From: a virus | DNA length: 42,659 nt | Reading direction: 5' to 3' (one strand) | Virus record (IMG/VR): IMGVR_UViG_3300021420_000070 | Span: 1-42,659 of that record | Shown: piece by piece, positions 7,668 to 15,432 of the stretch | Layout: each line of letters begins with the position of its first letter | Numbering within the stretch: the first letter of the stretch is position 1 | The notes under the pieces: generated by a model | What the model was told of the DNA's origin: nothing | What the model saw: the letters and a program-made list of their open reading frames with translations, nothing else | Database searches by the model: none | Translations under genes and position numbers: made by a program

Positions 7668-7889
7668 ATGGCAGGTACAGGCGTATTCGACCCTTCTGGC
7701 AGTCTGCGTATCCGCGATCCGCAGGACAACGCGAGCCCCAACGACAAGATCCGCAACCCACCGCGGTACATGGAGTTCGGCGGGCTCAAGAGCCAAGGCG
7801 TCCGCGGCTTCATGGTGAACGATATGCGTCTGCGCTCGCCGGGTGCGTCGCAGACGAAAGTCCCAGTCTCGCGTAACCGGAACTTCTAG
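7668..7889 (+). CDS. Small protein of unknown function
   Basis: Seventy-three residues after a GAGGA ribosome site (7655-7659). It starts MAGTGVFDPSGSLRIRDPQD and is polar and Asn/Arg/Gly-rich, with no membrane segment. It lies two bases before the scaffold-like gene. A minor head or packaging role is possible by position. Family not recognised. Confidence 0.7.
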   Translation: MAGTGVFDPSGSLRIRDPQDNASPNDKIRNPPRYMEFGGLKSQGVRGFMVNDMRLRSPGASQTKVPVSRNRNF

Positions 7890-7891
7890 CC

Positions 7892-8404
7892 ATGGCTATC
7901 AAGTCGCTCGAGGACATGACGCCCGAGCAGCAGACGCAGGCGGCGCAACTGTTCCAGTTCGTCAAGGCCAATCCCGACATCGAGAAATCGCTGCGCCGGG
8001 AGGCCAAGAAGAAAAACCCGAACATGGCCGCGCCGGACATCGAACTCGAGCAAGCGCTCGAAAACCAGAAGAAAGAGTTCGAGGAAAAGCTCGCGGCGGA
8101 ACGCAAGGAACGCCTCGACGGCCTGCAGGCCGAGCGCCGCCGCGAAGCGCACGACAAGATCAAAGCCGCCGGCCTCGACCCAGAAAAGGTCGAGAAGGTG
8201 ATGGTCGACGAGAACATCGGCAACTACGACACGGCGATCAACTACCTGAGCGCGCAGGCCAAACTCGCACCCGGTACTTCGCGTTCGTTTACGCCACACA
8301 CGATGCCGGATACCAAGGAACTCTGGGCGGACCGCAACAAGTTCGCCAAGACCCAGGCGTTCCAGGCGATCAACGAAGTCATTGCCGGAAGGAAAGCCGG
8401 ATAG
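7892..8404 (+). CDS. Probable scaffolding protein
   Basis: One hundred and seventy residues, highly charged. A long Glu/Lys/Arg helix (about residues 35-90, with EQALENQKKEFEEKLAAERK) and a basic, helical C-terminus (near 140-170, ending INEVIAGRKAG) are typical of scaffolding proteins, which direct shell assembly and then leave. It is immediately upstream of the major capsid gene, the usual place. No protease was recognised nearby. The call rests on composition and position. Confidence 0.65.
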   Translation: MAIKSLEDMTPEQQTQAAQLFQFVKANPDIEKSLRREAKKKNPNMAAPDIELEQALENQKKEFEEKLAAERKERLDGLQAERRREAHDKIKAAGLDPEKVEKVMVDENIGNYDTAINYLSAQAKLAPGTSRSFTPHTMPDTKELWADRNKFAKTQAFQAINEVIAGRKAG

Positions 8405-8462
8405 CTGGATTCATGTGCTGCGGGGGCAGTGCGGCATGAAGATCACAATCAGGAGTTAAGCC

Positions 8463-9473
8463 ATGCCAGTTTTCGGTACCGGTATCGTCCCCGCCGCAGG
8501 CCCGATCGCCACAGAACTCACGTACGTCACCCGGCGCGCGTTCATCCCGAAGATGGTCGTGCAGATCTACCAGGCATCGCCGGTCATCGCGGCGCTCCTC
8601 GGCAATGCACAGACCGCTTCCGGTGGCGTCTCGAGCGTGTCGGTCCCGGTCCAGGGCCAGCCGTTCGTCAACAGCCAGTGGACGGACTACTCCGGCTCGT
8701 TCAACCAGCCGCAGGCCCAGCAGGGCGCGTTCCTCGGCGAGTTCAACCTAAAGGCGATCGTCACTCCGATCCCGTTCCTCGGCATGGAAGGCGCGGTCCA
8801 GATGGACCACGCGATCATCCCGCTCATCGAAGCGCGCATGAACGACGCGACCAACTCGATGGTCGACGCCTTCGCCAACGCCCTCTACAACAACGTCACC
8901 AACGGGCAGCAGCTCGTGGGTTTGAACGGCGCGGTTGACGACGGCACGAACCTCGTCACCTACGGCAACATCAACCGCACGGCGTATCCGTGGTGGCAGT
9001 CGAAGCTCTACAGCGCCGGCTCGGTCCAGTTGACCCGCAAGCTCGTGCTGCAGTACATCGCCGGCTGCCAGAAGTACGGCTCTGAAATGCCGACCTTCGG
9101 TGTCATCGGCATCGGGACGTGGCTTGGACTCGCCAACGACTTCGTCGGCCAGGAGTCCTACCAGATCCAGCCAGGCAAGGGATTCGACTCTGATGCTGAT
9201 CGTCCGCGGTCAGCGTTCCGCGCGCTCGACGTGGGCGGCGTGCCGATCTACGCCGACCCGTACTGCCCGGAAGGCACGATGTACCTGCTCAACAGCAACT
9301 ATTGCAACCTGTACGTCCACGAGCAGGCTGCGTTCGCCTTCACTGGCTTCGAGTCGCTGCTCTCGAACTACCAACTCGGCTATATCGGGGCAGTTCTGAC
9401 CATTGCGGAACTCGTGCTCACAAAGCCAAAGACGGCCGTGAAGGTCACCTCCATCACAGCGGTCACCATCTAG
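8463..9473 (+). CDS. Major capsid protein
   Basis: Three hundred and thirty-six residues with an excellent ribosome site (AGGAG, 8451-8455, seven bases before ATG). It follows portal and scaffold and precedes adaptor genes, and the size suits an HK97-fold coat protein. Visible features are an N-terminal arm (1-30), a helical segment near 25-50, strands around 55-110, and an Ala/Asn-rich helix around IEARMNDATNSMVDAFANAL (about 120-140), resembling the long spine helix. It should be the most abundant virion protein. The fold is inferred. Confidence 0.87.
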   Translation: MPVFGTGIVPAAGPIATELTYVTRRAFIPKMVVQIYQASPVIAALLGNAQTASGGVSSVSVPVQGQPFVNSQWTDYSGSFNQPQAQQGAFLGEFNLKAIVTPIPFLGMEGAVQMDHAIIPLIEARMNDATNSMVDAFANALYNNVTNGQQLVGLNGAVDDGTNLVTYGNINRTAYPWWQSKLYSAGSVQLTRKLVLQYIAGCQKYGSEMPTFGVIGIGTWLGLANDFVGQESYQIQPGKGFDSDADRPRSAFRALDVGGVPIYADPYCPEGTMYLLNSNYCNLYVHEQAAFAFTGFESLLSNYQLGYIGAVLTIAELVLTKPKTAVKVTSITAVTI

Positions 9474-9483
9474 GAGCACGGCA

Positions 9484-10125
9484 ATGGCAGACCTCAAGAT
9501 TGCAGTTCCTGGCCTCGACTACGTGTCGGAGCTGACGACCACTCAGTTCGTGATCCCGGCGGGCGCATCCGGCGCGTTCGCGGTGTCCAACAACATCGCG
9601 ACCATCACGACCAACGCGGCACACGGCCTGACGTACTCGCCAGCGGCCGGCACGCTCGCCAACTACTTCATCCAGTTCGCGACCGCGGCTACGGGCATCA
9701 CCGGCGTCGGCGTGCTGCTCAACAACTTCTTCCGCATCCTGTCGATCCCGACCACGACGACGTTCACCATCTACACGACCGTCACCGCGGCGACCCTCAC
9801 ATCGACGACCTGGAACTGCGTGTTCATGGGCACGCTCCAGACCTCGCTCCTGACCACGATCGCGCTGCAGCCGGCCGGCGCATACCCGCTACTCGGGACC
9901 GTGCAGGAACTCAACTGCACGTTCGGTGCGAACCTGCTCGCGCAGTACAACCCTGACAACACGATGACCGCGCAGGACCCGACCACCGGTGCGACGCTGG
10001 CAACTGCGCCGACGATGCGTACCCTGCTAGCCGCCTCCTCGAGCGGCCAGATCCGCCTCGGCCCGCAGGACATCCTGATCGCGTCCGGCACCACCGCGAC
10101 CAGCCGCGTCTCGATCATCGAGTAA
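9484..10125 (+). CDS. Beta-rich virion protein, possible head decoration or head-tail protein
   Basis: Two hundred and thirteen residues, strongly Thr/Ala/Ser-rich with alternating hydrophobics and no charged helices, which indicates a beta structure. AGGAG at 9472-9476 gives a ribosome site as good as that of the capsid gene, so high expression is likely. Position right after the capsid gene suits a decoration (capsid-stabilising) protein. No specific motif was recognised. Confidence 0.65.
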   Translation: MADLKIAVPGLDYVSELTTTQFVIPAGASGAFAVSNNIATITTNAAHGLTYSPAAGTLANYFIQFATAATGITGVGVLLNNFFRILSIPTTTTFTIYTTVTAATLTSTTWNCVFMGTLQTSLLTTIALQPAGAYPLLGTVQELNCTFGANLLAQYNPDNTMTAQDPTTGATLATAPTMRTLLAASSSGQIRLGPQDILIASGTTATSRVSIIE

Positions 10126-10128
10126 TCC

Positions 10129-10539
10129 ATGAACACGATCGACCTGTCGCAGTACATCCGCATCGTCAACCGCACCGGCTCGATCATCAAGGCGCGCTAC
10201 GATAGCGTCGACTACGTGTTCGTGCCGGACGAGCCGACCGATGTCCATGAGCTCGCCGCGGCCCACATCTTCGGCTACGGGGTCGACGACAAGATCCCTG
10301 CGTTCCACCGCCTCGGCTGGCTCAACCACATGTCGCTCGAGATGTGCATAGAGCGCGTCAAGGACATCGACTTCGACGACGTTCCTGCGCCCGCCGTGGA
10401 CATCGCGCCCGGCAAAAAGCGCAAAAAGACTGGCAGTCCAACCCCCCTGGCCGATGCCGGTGCGGAGGGCGGGGACGGGGGTGGCCCGTCCCCTCCTGAT
10501 GCTGCCAAGGGTCGCCGTGCCGAGGGGGACCTGATGTGA
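10129..10539 (+). CDS. Hypothetical protein in head-completion region
   Basis: One hundred and thirty-six residues. The first 90 are mixed and compact (MNTIDLSQYIRIVNRTGSII at the N-terminus). The last 45 are disordered: a Lys/Arg cluster GKKRKK, then Gly/Pro/Ala/Asp-rich sequence. Three bases separate it from the preceding beta-rich protein. A role in head completion is inferred from neighbours only. Confidence 0.65.
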   Translation: MNTIDLSQYIRIVNRTGSIIKARYDSVDYVFVPDEPTDVHELAAAHIFGYGVDDKIPAFHRLGWLNHMSLEMCIERVKDIDFDDVPAPAVDIAPGKKRKKTGSPTPLADAGAEGGDGGGPSPPDAAKGRRAEGDLM

Positions 10540-10548
10540 GGAGGATGA

Positions 10549-11190
10549 GTGCTCACCTTCTACAACACTCAGGTCCGCAGGTTACTGCACGATCCTAACG
10601 GTCAGTATTGGACAGACGCTGAGCTAACGGACTACATCAACGAGTCTCGCAACCGCGTCTGCAAGGACACGCGCTGCCTGCGGCAGCAGATCCTGTCGCA
10701 GACGCTGACGAGCGGCGTCGAGCAGTACGCGATCTCGGCGCTCACCTTGCCGGCCGGGCTCACCGGCTACCAGCCCATCGACGTGATGGGCATCAACTTC
10801 TATTTTGGCAACACGCGCGTCAAGCTCGCGTACCTGCCGTGGACGCGCTTCGACGTGCAGTTCCGCTACTGGCAGAACATGCAGTCGCGGCCGGTGTGCT
10901 TCACCCGCCAGGGTGCGCTCACCATCTATATCGGCCCGACGCCCGACCAGAACTACGTCAGCGACTGGGACTGCTCGTTCATCCCGCCACCGCTGACCAA
11001 CGACTCGACGCCGGAGCCGATCCCGGAGCCGTTCACGACGCCGATCAAATATCACGCCGCCTACCTCGCCAAGTTCCGCGAGCAGGCGATCGGCGAGGCC
11101 AAGCTGTTCGAGGGACAGTACATGCGGCAGGTGTTCACCGAGGCGCGCGCCTTCCAGCAGCGGATCATCCCGGACCCGTACGCCAAGTGA
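10549..11190 (+). CDS. Head-tail adaptor protein
   Basis: Two hundred and thirteen residues. The N-terminus (MLTFYNTQVRRLLHDPNGQY, then WTDAELTDYINESRNRVCKDT) has the pattern of podoviral adaptors, in which a WTDAELxxYIN motif opens a helical bundle that rings the portal. The C-terminal helix (YLAKFREQAIGEAKLFEGQYM) fits the same family. GTG 10549 is preceded by AGGAGG (10539-10544). An overlapping ATG at 10545 is in another frame. Family and position agree. Confidence 0.75.
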   Translation: MLTFYNTQVRRLLHDPNGQYWTDAELTDYINESRNRVCKDTRCLRQQILSQTLTSGVEQYAISALTLPAGLTGYQPIDVMGINFYFGNTRVKLAYLPWTRFDVQFRYWQNMQSRPVCFTRQGALTIYIGPTPDQNYVSDWDCSFIPPPLTNDSTPEPIPEPFTTPIKYHAAYLAKFREQAIGEAKLFEGQYMRQVFTEARAFQQRIIPDPYAK

Positions 11191-11191
11191 C

Positions 11192-12757
11192 ATGCCCACA
11201 AAGCAAAAAGAGATCGCAGACAAGGGCGAGCAGGAGATACGGACCAAAATCTTCCGCGAGTTCAAGGGTGTAAACACCAAAGCCGCGCGCGTTTCGATCC
11301 CGCCGGACACCTTCTACGACCTCGTGAACCTGATGCCGATCGGCCACTCGAACCTGCACACGGTTCCCGGCCTGTCAGCCTCGCTCGTCAACTACGGTGC
11401 CGACACGATCTACTGGGCCGAATACGCGAACATCAACTCGACCGACTACATCATCTCGTTCGCGACGACCGGCAAGATCTTCGCCTACAACATCACCGGC
11501 AACAGCTCGTCACAGATCAACGTCGGGCACCTTTTCTCTGGCGCGGGCTCGAGGATGGACCAGTGGAAGAACACCAACATCCTGTTCGTCGACTCGACGG
11601 CTGGTTACTGGACGTGGGACGGCTCGACCTTCAACAACACCAACCTGACCGGCGGCATCATCCCCGGCAGCTTCGGTACGGTGGTTGACATAGCGGTTTT
11701 TTCCAACCGCGTGTGGCTGTATACGAACCGCCTGCTTTATATCAGCGGACTCAACGACTTCACTGCGACCGTCAGCACCGGTGGCTTCCTAGTCGCGAAC
11801 GGCGCGCTGATCCAGAACATCACCGACCCGCAGGCGCGCGGCGAGTGCGTGCGGCTCATCGGCGCAAACGGCTACCTGTACATGCTGTTCAAGTCCTCGA
11901 TCTTCGTCGTCAGCGATGTCTACATCCCGACCGGAGCCTCGCCGCCGACGCCGGTGTTCACGATCCTGAACGTGCAGGCAAACATCGGCTGCGACCAGGC
12001 CCCGTCTATCTTCCCGGTCAACCGCGACCTGATGTTCGCCAACAAGTACGGCCTGTGGGCGCTGCGCGGCGTCACCGCCGACCGCATGTCGGAGGACATC
12101 GACGGCACGATCCAGTACCTCGACACGACCAAAACGATCTCGGGCGGCACCGCGACGGTCAAGAACATCCAGTGCGCCGGCTTCCTCATCAACCAGTTGA
12201 ACGACCCGGTCATCGGCACGCGCACCGTGGTCGCGCTCAACTTCGACAAGAAGTGGTGGTTCGCAAACCTCGGCGCGTTCACGTTCATCCTGCAGGCCAT
12301 CAGCAACGGCATCCCGTGCCTGTTCGGGTTCATCGGCAACCAGCTCTACCAGTTGTTCTCGACAGGTGCGACCCCGCCGGCTGCCTCGTGGCAGACCGCG
12401 CTGTGGCCGATGGAGGACCAGCTCTCCGACAAGGAAGTGCAGCGCGTCGGCTTCGAGATCACGACCGCGACACCTGGCTCGTTGACGTTCAACGTTGACA
12501 CACCCACGACCAGCAATCCGGTCAACATCACCAACTCGCTGGGAGAGATCGTGTTCACCGGTGCCAGCGGGCTGGCGATCCAGTTCCAGACCGGTGCGGT
12601 AAACCTCAACTTCATCAGCGGCACCTACGGGTTGATCCTGACGGACGGCCAAGGGGCCTATGCCAAATATGTGGGTGTGTCCGGGATGTCCGGCGCGGGT
12701 GCCGACTTCGAGTTGAACTCATTCGAGCTGGACTATTACCTACGGAAGCGGTGGTGA
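11192..12757 (+). CDS. Tail hub or tail tubular protein (beta-propeller-like)
   Basis: Five hundred and twenty-one residues. After a charged N-terminus come FKGVNTKAARVSIPPDTFYDLVN and repeating beta-strand blocks with Trp/Asp/Gly turns (SRMDQWKNTNILFVDSTAGYWTWDG). This is the style of podoviral tail-hub proteins such as P22 gp10 and T7 gp12 relatives, which form the tail tube below the adaptor. It follows the adaptor gene directly, as expected. The propeller assignment is inferred from repeat style, not computed. Confidence 0.65.
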   Translation: MPTKQKEIADKGEQEIRTKIFREFKGVNTKAARVSIPPDTFYDLVNLMPIGHSNLHTVPGLSASLVNYGADTIYWAEYANINSTDYIISFATTGKIFAYNITGNSSSQINVGHLFSGAGSRMDQWKNTNILFVDSTAGYWTWDGSTFNNTNLTGGIIPGSFGTVVDIAVFSNRVWLYTNRLLYISGLNDFTATVSTGGFLVANGALIQNITDPQARGECVRLIGANGYLYMLFKSSIFVVSDVYIPTGASPPTPVFTILNVQANIGCDQAPSIFPVNRDLMFANKYGLWALRGVTADRMSEDIDGTIQYLDTTKTISGGTATVKNIQCAGFLINQLNDPVIGTRTVVALNFDKKWWFANLGAFTFILQAISNGIPCLFGFIGNQLYQLFSTGATPPAASWQTALWPMEDQLSDKEVQRVGFEITTATPGSLTFNVDTPTTSNPVNITNSLGEIVFTGASGLAIQFQTGAVNLNFISGTYGLILTDGQGAYAKYVGVSGMSGAGADFELNSFELDYYLRKRW

Positions 12758-12760
12758 CCT

Positions 12761-13732
12761 ATGGCTGGTAGTTACGCGGTCGGAACCGTATTCGCTGGTG
12801 AGTCTGGGAACCAGCCCTCGAGCCAGCTCGACAACAACTTCAACCAGGCGCAGGTCGCGCTCAACACGCTGCAGACCTTCGGCAACTACTACGTCGACAC
12901 GGGCGCTGCGAACGTCATCACGATCACGGTCAGCTCGCCGCAGCTCGTCGCCATCGCCGCGGGACTTCCGTTGCAGATCAAAGTGCTGCACTCGGTCACC
13001 GGCGCGACCACCATCAACATCAACGCGCTGGTAGCGCAGGCACTCGTCAACCAGGATGGCAGCGCGATCGTCAGCGGCCAGTGCCCGGCCGGCTCGATCA
13101 TCTCGATCCAGTACGACGGCACAAACTTCCAACTCCTGACACCGTTCCCGGGACTCTGGGGCGGAATTATGACCGCGCAGGCGTTCACGCCGACCGGGAA
13201 TCTCAGCGGCACGTCTCCGGGTATGTACCTGAACGGCGGGCTCTTGTGGCTCACCGGGCAGTATGGCAGTGGCACCGGCCTCACGTTCTCAACGGGCGGT
13301 AACATCGTCAGTGGTACGCCGACCGGCGGCACAACGATGGTGTTGCAGGCGCACGCCGGAGCCAACGCGCTGCAATTCTGGGACGAGCTTGGGAACGTAC
13401 AGGATGCTGGCTATCGAGGTATCCCGCAGAACATTCAGAACGGCAACTACACCACGGTCCTCGCGGATCGAGGCAAGCACCTCTACCACACCAGCGGTTC
13501 GGCCCACACCTGGACGATCGACTCGAACGCGAACGTAGCCTACCCGATCGGTACGGCGCTGAGCTTTATCAACGATGGCACCGGCGCAGTCACCATCGCA
13601 ATCACGGCCGACACACTGGTCTTTTCATCTGCTGGCACGACCGGTTCCAGGACCCTCAACCAGTACGCGATGGCGACTGCGGTCAAAGTCACCTCAACCC
13701 GCTGGTTCATCAGCGGATCTGGTCTGCTATGA
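12761..13732 (+). CDS. Tail fibre-like protein
   Basis: Three hundred and twenty-three residues, Gly/Thr/Ser/Asn-rich and almost without Lys. The N-terminus (FAGESGNQPSSQLDNNFNQ) resembles the virion-attachment start of many podoviral tail proteins, with a Q/N-rich helix. The C-terminus (near 235-323) alternates hydrophobic and small polar residues and ends TSTRWFISGSGLL, a common ending of fibre knobs. It overlaps the glycine-rich gene by 4 bases. It probably contributes to the tail fibre or its tip. Confidence 0.7.
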   Translation: MAGSYAVGTVFAGESGNQPSSQLDNNFNQAQVALNTLQTFGNYYVDTGAANVITITVSSPQLVAIAAGLPLQIKVLHSVTGATTININALVAQALVNQDGSAIVSGQCPAGSIISIQYDGTNFQLLTPFPGLWGGIMTAQAFTPTGNLSGTSPGMYLNGGLLWLTGQYGSGTGLTFSTGGNIVSGTPTGGTTMVLQAHAGANALQFWDELGNVQDAGYRGIPQNIQNGNYTTVLADRGKHLYHTSGSAHTWTIDSNANVAYPIGTALSFINDGTGAVTIAITADTLVFSSAGTTGSRTLNQYAMATAVKVTSTRWFISGSGLL

Positions 13733-14334
13733 GCGGAATGCAGCAAATGGAGATCGCTGGTGGGTCGGCAGGGATCGTCCACACCTATGGCGACAATACC
13801 GGCGGTACGGAAACTGTCCCGAGTGGCTCATCGACGGTTGTCATCGAAGCGTATGCGGGCGGCGGCGCTGGTGGCATCGCCTCGGGAGGAGCGACCGCGG
13901 GTGCAGGTGGTTCCTACGGCAAGAAAACGCTGTCGGTCTCCGGGGGGCAGACCTTCGTCTACGGTGTTGGCCTGCACGCTCCGGGGTTGCCACTATCGGA
14001 TGGTTCAACGGGTGGCAATGGTGGACCTAGCGCCACCGTGGATACAGGCACAGGCCCTGCAATCGCCCTTCACGCGACTGGCGGAGCGGGAGGGCCTGGG
14101 TTCAGCAGCTCGGCGGCGGGTGGCACCTGCACGGGCGGCGATACCAATACCGGCGGATTCTCTGTGACCGGCGGCGTTGGTACGGGCGGCGCTGGCGGTG
14201 GGCCATTGGGCGGCGCTGGCGGTAGCCCCAGCAATCAAGGCAGTCCTTTCGGCGGAGGCGGCGGCGCAGGGCAAAGCAGTGCCTACAACAGCGGCGCTGG
14301 TGGGGTTGGCAAAGTGACCTTCACCTACTCGTGA
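13729..14334 (+). CDS. Glycine-rich tail protein (adhesin-like)
   Basis: Two hundred and one residues with very high Gly, especially GGGAGG, GGAGG and GGGGGAG runs between residues 44 and 190. It ends in VGKVTFTYS, a closing strand typical of glycine-rich phage tip proteins. Polyglycine sandwiches occur at receptor-binding tips such as T-even gp38, and this gene directly follows a fibre gene, so a tip adhesin is plausible. Low complexity makes homology uncertain. Confidence 0.7.
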   Translation: MSGMQQMEIAGGSAGIVHTYGDNTGGTETVPSGSSTVVIEAYAGGGAGGIASGGATAGAGGSYGKKTLSVSGGQTFVYGVGLHAPGLPLSDGSTGGNGGPSATVDTGTGPAIALHATGGAGGPGFSSSAAGGTCTGGDTNTGGFSVTGGVGTGGAGGGPLGGAGGSPSNQGSPFGGGGGAGQSSAYNSGAGGVGKVTFTYS

Positions 14335-14888
14335 TCCTCATCCAAATCCTGCTGTGGATACCGATGCTGGTCATCACCGCGATCCTGTCGCTGCTTGGAT
14401 TGCCGATCGTCGGCATCCTTGCGTTGAATCACGAGTGGACAAAAACGAAGTCGGTACTGGGGAAGGACATCTGGACGTGGCCGAAGCCGTTCTGGTTGTG
14501 GAGCAACGACGAGGACGGTGTCGACCCGGCGGCGGTTCCAACTGCCGCGGGAGCTTTCAAATGGTCAGCGATGAGAAACAAAGTCTCGAACCTCCGGTTC
14601 GTGAAGCCGTTCTACCTGGAGATCGACCGGGCCAAGCTGCAAGGCAAGGGCAACAACCGCAACCTCTACCTTCCGATACCTGCCTCTGCCACGGGCACTC
14701 AATGGTCCTTCGCCTGGCAGGGCGTCTACGCGGGCTACTGGGTGGTCTGGAGCAACGGGATGCAATTCCGCATTGGATGGGACGTGGTCCCGGCCGACGC
14801 TGACCCAGTGACCTACGACAAGGCGCTCAACCTGCGCCTCACCTACTGCCCCTGGACTTTGCAATTTAACAAGTGGAGCACCACGTAA
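14331..14888 (+). CDS. Membrane-anchored hypothetical protein
   Basis: One hundred and eighty-five residues from GTG 14331, overlapping the previous stop. Residues 1-32 are strongly hydrophobic (one or two membrane segments). The rest is soluble and rich in Trp (WTWPKPFWLW near 67-76 and several later), suggesting a beta domain. Similar Trp-rich, N-terminally anchored proteins occur in phage tail regions, but I cannot name the function. It overlaps the next gene as TAATG. Confidence 0.65.
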   Translation: MILIQILLWIPMLVITAILSLLGLPIVGILALNHEWTKTKSVLGKDIWTWPKPFWLWSNDEDGVDPAAVPTAAGAFKWSAMRNKVSNLRFVKPFYLEIDRAKLQGKGNNRNLYLPIPASATGTQWSFAWQGVYAGYWVVWSNGMQFRIGWDVVPADADPVTYDKALNLRLTYCPWTLQFNKWSTT

Positions 14889-15097
14889 TGGCAATGATTA
14901 TCAACCTTCTGATCTGGGCGGTCATCCTCGGAGTCGCCTTCGCGATCATCAAATACTTCATCATGCCGGCCGTCCCGGCACCGGCGGCGGTGTTCGTGTG
15001 GGCGATCATCGGCATCATCATGCTCATCGCGCTGCTGTACTTCTTTTCCAGCGGGCACAGCTTCTATGGGCCTAGTGCGTCGCTGAAGTTCGGATGA
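14888..15097 (+). CDS. Small two-span membrane protein
   Basis: Sixty-nine residues from ATG 14888, overlapping the preceding stop by one base. Two hydrophobic segments (about 4-25 and 32-53) are separated by a short Pro/Ala turn, with a polar C-terminus. The topology would fit a holin, but the gene is in the tail region, 13 kb from the lysis cassette. A membrane role during infection or ejection is equally possible. Confidence 0.65.
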   Translation: MAMIINLLIWAVILGVAFAIIKYFIMPAVPAPAAVFVWAIIGIIMLIALLYFFSSGHSFYGPSASLKFG

Positions 15098-15432
15098 TCG
15101 TCACCCCCTTCGGCGACCTCGAGTACCGCGATTTCGGTGCGCTGATGTCGTGGGCCGATGCCCATGACGATCGGCACCGCGCGCAACGGCATGTGCTGGG
15201 CCTCAAGGGCACGCCGATCTCGGGGTTCCCGATCGTGGGTCCGATCGACAAGGAGTGGTTCGGGCGGCACATCTTCATGCACCTGGCGCTGATCAGGTTC
15301 GTGCCCCCACAAACGACGGTTTGTCAATTAGACCTTGAGCGACTGTGGGAGGACGAGGGCGACTTCTACCGCTGGCACGACCTCCACAACGACATCCACG
15401 CCTGGCAGGACCAGGCGCTCGGGCTCGTGTGA
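15094..15432 (+). CDS. Hypothetical protein
   Basis: One hundred and twelve residues, compact, and rich in His, Trp and Asp (SWADAHDDRHRAQRH near 19-33 and YRWHDLHNDIHAWQDQALG at the C-terminus). The regularly spaced His and Asp could bind metal, but no known motif was identified. It overlaps both neighbours by 1-4 bases in the operon leading to the internal virion proteins. Related small proteins occur beside virion genes in other podoviruses, function unknown. Confidence 0.7.
   Translation: MIVTPFGDLEYRDFGALMSWADAHDDRHRAQRHVLGLKGTPISGFPIVGPIDKEWFGRHIFMHLALIRFVPPQTTVCQLDLERLWEDEGDFYRWHDLHNDIHAWQDQALGLV

Noticed and set aside
11713-12652. Long frames on both strands inside the tail hub gene
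   Set aside because: Arg/His-rich composition and no motifs; they mirror the hub gene's codon bias.
14888-15097. Main holin
   Set aside because: Topology fits, but it lies 13 kb from the spanins while a better-placed two-span protein is coupled to the lysis genes at 28687.
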